A stretch of DNA of 33,111 bases, from NCBI GenBank assembly GCA_913047365.1, contig CAJWUK010000007.1, positions 1 through 33,111 of the forward strand. The letters are read 5' to 3'. Made by a program: the position numbers and the translations under genes. This document shows positions 26,485 through 33,111 of this stretch, piece by piece. This DNA comes from an uncultured Alphaproteobacteria bacterium. Its GTDB lineage: Bacteria > Pseudomonadota > Alphaproteobacteria > MPNO01 > UBA830. Within the stretch, counting starts at the first letter, position 1. Each line of letters opens with the position of its first letter. The notes below the pieces were generated by a model, which saw nothing but the letters and a program-made list of their open reading frames with translations, was not told where the DNA came from and did not search any database.

Positions 26485-27240
26485 TCAGTTCATCGCTGAC
26501 CCGCCATCGACTGCCAGGACCTGTCCAGTAATAAAATCGCTTTCGGAGCTAGCAAGGAAGATGCAAGCGCCGACCACGTCTTCCGGTACCTGTTCTCGCT
26601 TGATGGCCCTTGTGACAGTGCCTTTTGCGATGTGGGTACGAACAATGTCCTGAGACAGCACGTTCTCGGTCATGATCCCCCCGGGCGCGATCGTGTTGGC
26701 GCGGATACCGTCATCGCCCAGCTCCCGCGCAATGGAGCGGGTAAACGATATCACCGCGCCTTTGGACGCATCGTAATGCAACAGGTTGGTCTGACCCTTC
26801 AGCGCACGGCCGGACGAGATATTGATGATCTTACCGTATTCCTGCATCCGCATTTGGGGCACCACGGCTTTGGTGCATAGGAACACGCCGTTGAGATTCA
26901 CATCGAGTACCCGGTCCCATTCTTCTTTCGGGATGTCGAGGATCGGTTTGGCGGGAATGTTCACCCAAAGTGCGGCATTGTTCACCAGCACATCTATTCG
27001 CCCGAATGCCTCTACCGTTGTCGCCGCCATTTTGGTGCAGGCCGTTTCATTGGTGATGTCGGTTTCGATGAACATTGCGGTGCCGCCGGCGTCTTCGACC
27101 TCCGCAATCAGGCTGTCGGCGGGAGCGACGTCGGCAATGACGACTTTAGCACCTTCTGCCGTAAAGCCCCGCACATAGGCTGCGCCAATGCCCTGCGATC
27201 CGCCGGTGACGATCGCCACCCTATCATCCAATTGTCTCAT
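26485..27240 (-). CDS. SDR family oxidoreductase
   Basis: TGGSQGIGAAYVRGF, VNNAALW, HYDASKGAVISFTRSIARELGDDGIRANTIAPGG, ITGQVLAVDGG. Confidence 0.93.
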   Translation of the reverse strand: MRQLDDRVAIVTGGSQGIGAAYVRGFTAEGAKVVIADVAPADSLIAEVEDAGGTAMFIETDITNETACTKMAATTVEAFGRIDVLVNNAALWVNIPAKPILDIPKEEWDRVLDVNLNGVFLCTKAVVPQMRMQEYGKIINISSGRALKGQTNLLHYDASKGAVISFTRSIARELGDDGIRANTIAPGGIMTENVLSQDIVRTHIAKGTVTRAIKREQVPEDVVGACIFLASSESDFITGQVLAVDGGSAMN

Positions 27241-27251
27241 CGATACGCTCC

Positions 27252-28616
27252 CTATCTACCGAAGTGTTCTTCCGCCAACCAACGGCCGACGGCGGTGAGG
27301 CGTTCGTCCTCGTCGAACTGGCCCAGTATCTGAATGCCGACTGGCACGTTATCGACCGATAACAGCGGCAGCGATAGCGACGGCATGCCGACTACGGAGG
27401 ATCCTTCATTGAACACTGCACTGCCCTGATCCATGCCGACAGGTCCGGGGCCGGGAGACGACAAGGTAATGAACGCGTCGGCACGCAGGGCAAGCTGGCG
27501 GTGCAGGTCGCGGATACGGACGCGTCGGTTTAGGGCTTCCCGGTATTCCGCCTGGCTCAGTCCCTCCGCTTCTTTCAGGCCCATCAGTAGGCGCGGCGGA
27601 ATCTGGTCAGGATAACGTTCCTTGTATTGAAGCATCGGCCACTGAAATTCGAAACGGTATAGGCTGCGCCAAAGTTCCGGCATGTCGGCGAAGACCTGTT
27701 CATAGGCCTCAATGGACGGATCGTCCGCCCGTCCGAATATTTCTACTCCTTTATCGGTCAGTGAGCCGATGAAATCCTCGAAGGTGGCTTTGGTGGCGTC
27801 GTCCGTTTGGTCCCAGCCGGCGGTTTCCAGCCGGATCAGCCGAGCCGGTCTCCGCGGCGCAGGAGGCCTGTCGGCGCCGTGCAGGCCGGGATAGCCGGGA
27901 TCGCCGCCTCCATGCTTCGAAATATGCCGCGACATAATCCAGACATCTGAGAGATCGCCGCCGAATATTCCCAGATGGTCCATGCTTTGGGCGGCGGAGA
28001 ACACACCTTGGCGGTTCAGTGCACCAAACGTCGCTTTCAGCGCATAAGAGCCGCAGAAACTGGCCGGGCGAATGGTTGATCCCCGCGCATGGGTGCCCAG
28101 CGCTCCCGGGATGGTACCCCCGCCGACAGCTGCCGCCGTGCCGGAAGACGAGCCGCCGGGAGTACGCGAGGTATCGTGCGGATTGCGGGTTCGTGCCGGG
28201 TCGCCACCGCCGAAAGTAACGGTGACGGTCTTGCCAATGATGACCGCGCCGCCTTTGCGCAGGGCGTTGACCGACGCCGCGTCACGGATGGGCTGGTGGC
28301 CCTTGAATAGCTCACTACCGTATTCGGTCGGCATGTCGACGGTTTCGATCAGATCCTTGATGCCGATCGGCATGCCATCCACCAGTGAAAGCGGTGCACC
28401 GGCTTTGTACCGGGCACCTGCCTCCTCGGCCGCCTCCCTGGCAGCGTCTCTGTTCAAGATCTCCCAGGCCATGACTTCGTTTTCGATGGCGTCGATCCTT
28501 TCGAGACACCGTTCTAGGTAATCCCGCGGCGTGTCCGACCCGTCACTGAATTTGGCGACGGCATCGTGGTAGGTGATCAGTTCATGGGTTCTCGGGTCGT
28601 AATTCGGACCACTCAT
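27252..28616 (-). CDS. amidase (amidase signature family)
   Basis: GMPIGIKDLIETVDMPTEYGS, RTPGGSSSGTAAAVGGGTIPGALGTHARGSTIRPASFCGSYALKATFG. Start ATG at 28616 (MSGPNYDPRTHELI); the 5' extension to 29171 lies opposite the divergent SDR and is rejected. Confidence 0.9.
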   Translation of the reverse strand: MSGPNYDPRTHELITYHDAVAKFSDGSDTPRDYLERCLERIDAIENEVMAWEILNRDAAREAAEEAGARYKAGAPLSLVDGMPIGIKDLIETVDMPTEYGSELFKGHQPIRDAASVNALRKGGAVIIGKTVTVTFGGGDPARTRNPHDTSRTPGGSSSGTAAAVGGGTIPGALGTHARGSTIRPASFCGSYALKATFGALNRQGVFSAAQSMDHLGIFGGDLSDVWIMSRHISKHGGGDPGYPGLHGADRPPAPRRPARLIRLETAGWDQTDDATKATFEDFIGSLTDKGVEIFGRADDPSIEAYEQVFADMPELWRSLYRFEFQWPMLQYKERYPDQIPPRLLMGLKEAEGLSQAEYREALNRRVRIRDLHRQLALRADAFITLSSPGPGPVGMDQGSAVFNEGSSVVGMPSLSLPLLSVDNVPVGIQILGQFDEDERLTAVGRWLAEEHFGR

Positions 28617-28715
28617 GTCGCGGAACCTCCCCTTTATGGCTTTTGTTGTTGGGACGAAGTATAGGAAACCGCTAGCCAGCGAACAAATAACCGAACAAAG
28701 ACCTGGGGGAGAAAA

Positions 28716-29465
28716 ATGGCAGCAACACTGGAAGGTAAACGGGCGCTTATCACTGGCGCGGGCGGGGGCATGGGGCGCAGCCATGCGGTGCTGATGGCCG
28801 AACGCGGCGCTGATATTGTCATCCACGACATCAAGGATGATGGCGCGGAAGAAACAGCGGAAATGGTGCGTGAAAAAGGTAGCAAGGCAACCGTCGTGGT
28901 GGCTGATATCCGAGATATTCCGACCTTTGCCGCCGCGATCGCAGGTGCCGGACCGGTAGATATCCTTGTTAACAATGCCGGTGTCGGGGGCGCGCGCCGT
29001 ACCATCGAGGACATCAACGAACCCGTGTTCAACCAGATGTTCGAGGTGCATGTCCGCGGCACGTTCTTCGCCACCCAGACCGTGTTGCCGTCCATGAAGG
29101 AAAAGAATGACGGCAAGATTATCAATATCTCGTCCATCTATGCGATGGGGGGCAGCCAGCTTGCCAGTCACTATTCTGCGGCGAAATCGGCGATCTCCGG
29201 CTTCACCAAAAGCTGGGCCCGGGAGTTAGCGCCCTGGCACATCAAGGTGAACGCAGTCGCTCCCGGCTTCATAGTTACCGAAATGACCCAGGGGTCCAAT
29301 CCGCCTGACAAAATAGAAGAACGCGCGAAACTGATGCCGCTTGGAAAATTCTGTGAGCCAATGGATATCTCCTATGCCGTCGCTTGGTTGGCAAGCGCAG
29401 AGACTGACCTGATTTCCGGCCAGGTCATCAGCCCCAATAGCGGCGAGGTGATCGTGGGGTACTGA
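28716..29465 (+). CDS. SDR family oxidoreductase
   Basis: ITGAGGGMGRSHAVLMAERGADIVIHD, VNNAGVGG, HYSAAKSAISGFTKSWARELAPWHIKVNAVAPG. Confidence 0.93.
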   Translation: MAATLEGKRALITGAGGGMGRSHAVLMAERGADIVIHDIKDDGAEETAEMVREKGSKATVVVADIRDIPTFAAAIAGAGPVDILVNNAGVGGARRTIEDINEPVFNQMFEVHVRGTFFATQTVLPSMKEKNDGKIINISSIYAMGGSQLASHYSAAKSAISGFTKSWARELAPWHIKVNAVAPGFIVTEMTQGSNPPDKIEERAKLMPLGKFCEPMDISYAVAWLASAETDLISGQVISPNSGEVIVGY

Positions 29466-29485
29466 TCCAGGCGGTATACTGTATG

Positions 29486-29562
29486 TCGTCTTTCTCGCGA
29501 AGGCGGAGGCCTTTTCGAAATGAACGCGACGCCCAGAGTCCCCTGTCTTCGCGGGAATGATG
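29486..29562. repeat. dispersed palindromic repeat with two inverted arms
   Basis: Left tcgtctttctcgcgaaggcggagg and right ccctgtcttcgcgggaatgatg are inverted versions of each other, imperfect. Confidence 0.55.
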
Positions 29563-29697
29563 AATTAAATAATCTGTGCTGCTCTTGACCCCCGCCGGGA
29601 TTCACCGTTTGCTGTAACAGCATCAAGGTCGCGTATTGCAACGCCAATGCGGTCGGCGGCAACCCTGTAATTTTAACCGTTGATACTATCGACCCGG

Positions 29698-32040
29698 ATG
29701 ACTTCGACCGACAGTTTGAGAGAAGCCATGACATCTGCACGCCTGCTGCGTGACGAGGGTTTCGGTGATCTTGTTACCTACAGCCCCAAGGTATTCATCC
29801 CGCTGACCAAACTGTGCCGCGATGTCTGTCACTATTGCACCTTTGCTCATCCGCCACGACGCGGAGAACGGGCATTCATGACGGTGGAAGAAATTCTGGA
29901 CATCGCGCGGGAAGGGGCGAAGGCCGGCTGCACGGAAGCGTTGTTCACCCTGGGCGACAAGCCGGAGCTTCGCTACCGCATGGTGCGGGAGGAACTTGCC
30001 GCGCTCGGGCATGAGACCACGATTGCTTACTTGGCGGAGATGGCGGGACTGGTTCTGAATGAAACCGGGCTACTACCACATCTGAATCCAGGCGTCATGA
30101 CGGCGGAGGACATTGCGCTATTGAGGCCAGTGTCGGCCTCGATGGGTCTGATGCTGGAAGGGGTGTCGCCTGTGCTTATGAAGCGCGGCGGGCCGCATTA
30201 TGGATCGCCTGACAAGGACCCGGTGGCGCGTTTGGAAACTATTCGCCTCGCCGGAGAGGCGAAGGTGCCATTTACCACCGGGATTTTGATTGGCATCGGG
30301 GAGACGCCGGACGAGCGCCGCGCTGCGCTAGAAAATATCGCGGAACTACAAGCGCGCTATGGCCACATCCAGGAAATCATTATTCAGAACTTTCGCGCCA
30401 AGACCGGCACTCGCATGGGCGGCGCGCCGGAACCCGGTCTTGACGATCTCTGTCAAACGATTGCCGATGCGCGGTCTGTGTTCGGGGCGGAAATGTCCAT
30501 TCAGGCACCGCCAAACCTCAGTGGTGATGATTTCCCCGCCCTTCTGGATGCCGGAATCAACGACTGGGGCGGCGTGTCGCCGGTGACGCCGGATCACATA
30601 AATCCGGAGGCCGCGTGGCCGGAACGGGAACGTCTGCGTGTTGGCACGGAAAGCGGCGGCAAAGTGCTGGCGGCCCGCCTACCGGTCTATTCACGTTATA
30701 TCTTCGAAGATGGCTGGTTGGACCATGCGGTGCGTCCGGCGGTACTGCGCGTCATGGATCAGGACGGTCTCGCCCGGGACGATTTCTGGGCGCCGGGTGT
30801 GCCGGATGTTGATCCGGTATTTCCCGCTGTAAGTGGCGGCAAGGCGCGGGCACTTATGGGTGTATTGTCGCGAGCCGCGGCGGGGACGCATCTGGAAGAA
30901 ACGGACCTGGCATTACTGTTTAGTGCACGTGGAGAGGCATTTGGCGAGGTTACAGCCGCCGCCGACGAGCTGCGAAAAAAAATGTGCGGCGATACTATCA
31001 CCTACGCGGTAAACCGAAATATAAATTACACAAATGTGTGCGGATATCGCTGCGGGTTCTGTGCCTTCTCAAAGGGGCGGCTGAGCGCAAATCTGCGCGG
31101 GTCGCCCTACGATCTCGCCCTGGAAGAAATTTCCCGGCGGGCCACAGAGGCTTGGGAACGGGGTGCGACGGAAGTCTGCCTCCAGGGCGGCATTCACCCC
31201 GACTATACCGGCGATACCTATCTGTCGATCGTCCGAGTAGTGAAAGACGCTGCTCCTGAAATGCATATCCATGCGTTTTCGCCTTTGGAGATTTCACAGG
31301 GGGCCACGACCCTGGGTCTGACGGTAGAGGCCTATCTGGGGCGCCTGAAAGACGCGGGGCTAGGATCGCTGCCCGGTACTGCGGCTGAAATTCTGGATGA
31401 CGATGTCCGCGCGATCCTGTGCGCTGACAAACTGTCCACCGATGAATGGCTGGCGGTGATGGAAACCGCCCACGGGATTGGGTTGCGGTCGACCGCGACG
31501 ATAATGTTCGGTCATCTGGAACGTCCGGTTCATCTGGCTCGGCACCTCCTGCGGGTGCGTTGTCTTCAGGAACGGACTGGAGGATTTACGGAATTCGTGC
31601 CGTTGCCCTTTGTCCACATGGAAGCACCAATTTATCTGAAGGGCTTGGCGCGGCGCGGCCCCACCTTTCGTGAAGCGATCCTGATGCACGCGGTGGCGCG
31701 GCTGGCGCTGTACCCCGTCATTGCCAATATCCAAACAAGCTGGGTCAAGCTGGGCCGGGACGGTGCGGCGGCCTGCCTTCGTGCCGGCGCCAGTGATCTG
31801 GGCGGCACACTGATGAACGAATCCATCTCCCGGGCAGCAGGCGCATCCCACGGACAGGAATTCGACCCAGTCGGCATAGGAGATTTTATCCGAGGGTTGG
31901 GGCGTTCGCCGCGTCAGAGGTCCACCCTTTACAACAATGTTGTCGATGAACGCCGGGCGGCGGGCATGGCTGCGCCCAAACTGCAGCCCATGATCCAAAC
32001 ACCCGCGAACAAATATGCCCATGGGGAAGCTGCTGAATGA
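29698..32040 (+). CDS. fbiC: fused 7,8-didemethyl-8-hydroxy-5-deazariboflavin (FO) synthase, CofG-CofH (FbiC type)
   Basis: Two radical-SAM halves, each with CxxxCxxC: CRDVCHYC (CofG-like, TKLCRDVCHYCTFAHPP) and CGYRCGFC (CofH-like, NYTNVCGYRCGFCAFSKG); 780 aa from ATG 29698. Confidence 0.92.
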   Translation: MTSTDSLREAMTSARLLRDEGFGDLVTYSPKVFIPLTKLCRDVCHYCTFAHPPRRGERAFMTVEEILDIAREGAKAGCTEALFTLGDKPELRYRMVREELAALGHETTIAYLAEMAGLVLNETGLLPHLNPGVMTAEDIALLRPVSASMGLMLEGVSPVLMKRGGPHYGSPDKDPVARLETIRLAGEAKVPFTTGILIGIGETPDERRAALENIAELQARYGHIQEIIIQNFRAKTGTRMGGAPEPGLDDLCQTIADARSVFGAEMSIQAPPNLSGDDFPALLDAGINDWGGVSPVTPDHINPEAAWPERERLRVGTESGGKVLAARLPVYSRYIFEDGWLDHAVRPAVLRVMDQDGLARDDFWAPGVPDVDPVFPAVSGGKARALMGVLSRAAAGTHLEETDLALLFSARGEAFGEVTAAADELRKKMCGDTITYAVNRNINYTNVCGYRCGFCAFSKGRLSANLRGSPYDLALEEISRRATEAWERGATEVCLQGGIHPDYTGDTYLSIVRVVKDAAPEMHIHAFSPLEISQGATTLGLTVEAYLGRLKDAGLGSLPGTAAEILDDDVRAILCADKLSTDEWLAVMETAHGIGLRSTATIMFGHLERPVHLARHLLRVRCLQERTGGFTEFVPLPFVHMEAPIYLKGLARRGPTFREAILMHAVARLALYPVIANIQTSWVKLGRDGAAACLRAGASDLGGTLMNESISRAAGASHGQEFDPVGIGDFIRGLGRSPRQRSTLYNNVVDERRAAGMAAPKLQPMIQTPANKYAHGEAAE

Positions 32041-32696
32041 CCGAATATCTGCCCACTATTGCGGTACTTGGTGGAACAGGGGCGGAAGGATCCGGTCTAG
32101 CCATGCGCTGGGCGCAAGCTGGATACCGTGTGCTGATAGGGTCCCGGTCGGCGGAGAAAGCAGCAGAGTTCGCCGCGGAAATAGGTGCAGAAGGCATGGG
32201 TAATGCCGAAGCCGCCGCTGGATGCGACATCGCCGTCCTGACCGTGCCTTATTCCGCGCAGCGCCCGACGCTCTCCGATCTGAAGGACGCCCTGCAGGGA
32301 AAAATTCTGGTCGACGTCACAGTACCGCTGGTGCCGCCGAAGGTGATGCGGGTGCAATTACCGGAAGAAGGCAGCGCCGCCCAGATCGCTCAAACGGTCC
32401 TAGGCGACAGCGTGCGTGTGGTGTCGGCGTTTCAGAATGTTTCTGCCGGACACCTGAAAGATCCGGATCACGTAATAGATTGCGACGTTCTGATAACCGG
32501 GGACGATCCTACCGCCCGTGAAGAGGTGGTGCGGCTGGCCAAAGCCGCCGGCCTGGTGGCAATCGAAGCAGGCCCTCTGGACAACGCCGTTGCGGCTGAG
32601 GCTCTGACGTCACTGCTGATCTGGATAAACCGGAAATACAAATCGCCGGGGGCAGGAATCCGGATTACTGCGCTGCCGCACGATCCGCCGATTTAA
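32037..32696 (+). CDS. npdG: NADPH-dependent F420 reductase-like protein
   Basis: TIAVLGGTGAEGSGLAMRWAQAGYRVLIGSRSAEKA, DVTVPL, SAFQNVSAGHL, CDVLITGDD; overlaps fbiC stop by 4 nt (ATGA). Confidence 0.87.
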   Translation: MTEYLPTIAVLGGTGAEGSGLAMRWAQAGYRVLIGSRSAEKAAEFAAEIGAEGMGNAEAAAGCDIAVLTVPYSAQRPTLSDLKDALQGKILVDVTVPLVPPKVMRVQLPEEGSAAQIAQTVLGDSVRVVSAFQNVSAGHLKDPDHVIDCDVLITGDDPTAREEVVRLAKAAGLVAIEAGPLDNAVAAEALTSLLIWINRKYKSPGAGIRITALPHDPPI

Positions 32697-32722
32697 AAAA
32701 TCGGGCTCGGGTCCCGCTTTTT
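32696..32722 (+). terminator. intrinsic terminator candidate after the F420 genes
   Basis: AAAAATCGGG-CTCGGGT-CCCGCTTTTT: short GC stem flanked by A/T tracts directly after the stop codon. Confidence 0.6.
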
Positions 32723-32740
32723 CGCGAATTTGTAACGTTG

Positions 32741-32833
32741 TCAGCGTCGTCTGCTCTGGGCGACTGCGTTTGCGCCAAATAACAGCAGTCCCAGAATTCT
32801 AGGCGGCGCGAGTGCCGGTTCCGCGATATTGGC
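32741..32833 (-). pseudogene. possible PEP-CTERM sorting-tail remnant
   Basis: Reverse frame between two stops reads ANIAEPALAPPRILGLLLFGANAVAQSRRR*: EP motif, hydrophobic helix, Arg-rich tail. Confidence 0.3.
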
Positions 32834-33007
32834 CTAAGGGTTTTTGCCTAATCACTGCCGTCACGGAAAAATGGCCTGCTTCTATAGATCAATATAAATG
32901 CCAGAAATAAAAAATATTTTAAAACAACGCATTAGTTTAAAGATCGTTTCTGTCTAGCCAAAAAGTGTCAAAAAACCCGACGCCAAATCCGTTTACCTTT
33001 TGAAAAT

Positions 33008-33111
33008 TCACGCATCCAGGGGCGTAATCGGCACCATTCCCGGAACGTGGATTCCTGCCGGTCGCCCGGAAGGTCCCAACACGCCGTATCGTTCCACCAG
33101 CCCGGTTGGAA
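33008..33111 (-). CDS. partial CDS running off the window (C-terminus ...PTGLVERYGVLGPSGRPAGIHVPGMVPITPLDA)
   Basis: Open reverse frame to the window edge with stop at 33008-33010; family not recognised. Confidence 0.35.
   Translation of the reverse strand, partial: PTGLVERYGVLGPSGRPAGIHVPGMVPITPLDA

Noticed and set aside
28617-29171. 5' extension of the amidase ORF (27252..29171)
   Set aside because: The extension lies antisense to the divergent SDR at 28716 and lacks amidase features; ATG at 28616 gives a normal 454-aa amidase.
1-33111. CRISPR arrays, tRNA/rRNA genes, transposases, integrases, phage genes
   Set aside because: No regularly spaced repeats, no tRNA-like cloverleaf noticed by eye, and no recognisable mobile-element proteins among the ORFs. 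Small RNAs cannot be excluded without tools.

Overview
High-GC proteobacterial window (probably alphaproteobacterial, inferred from gene style only). It is dense with accessory catabolic genes: three SDRs, two ThDP (TPP) enzymes, an aspartate-dehydrogenase-like protein, IclR, a class II aldolase, an enolase-superfamily dehydratase resembling D-tartrate dehydratase, an orphan Rieske oxygenase alpha subunit, two VOC proteins, a RutA/DszA-type LLM monooxygenase, an amidase, LigA/LigB-type protocatechuate 4,5-dioxygenase and three transporters. At the right end is an F420 module: a fused CofG-CofH FO synthase followed by an NADPH:F420 reductase-like gene. A divergent stand-alone GroEL paralogue with a proline-rich tail lies at 5867-7546. 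Translating the gaps between annotated ORFs revealed gene remnants missed by the ORF track: a ParE-type toxin split by one in-frame TAA, a degraded pobA next to ligB, a LysR effector-domain remnant, and fragments of cytochrome b561, DUF962/Mpo1-like and PEP-CTERM-like genes. I did not find a convincing undescribed defence or mobile system. The items most worth follow-up are the solo GroEL with its leader hairpin, the F420 module, and the pattern of gene decay around an aromatic or N-containing compound catabolic island. All family calls come from reading translated sequence by eye; no database search was run.
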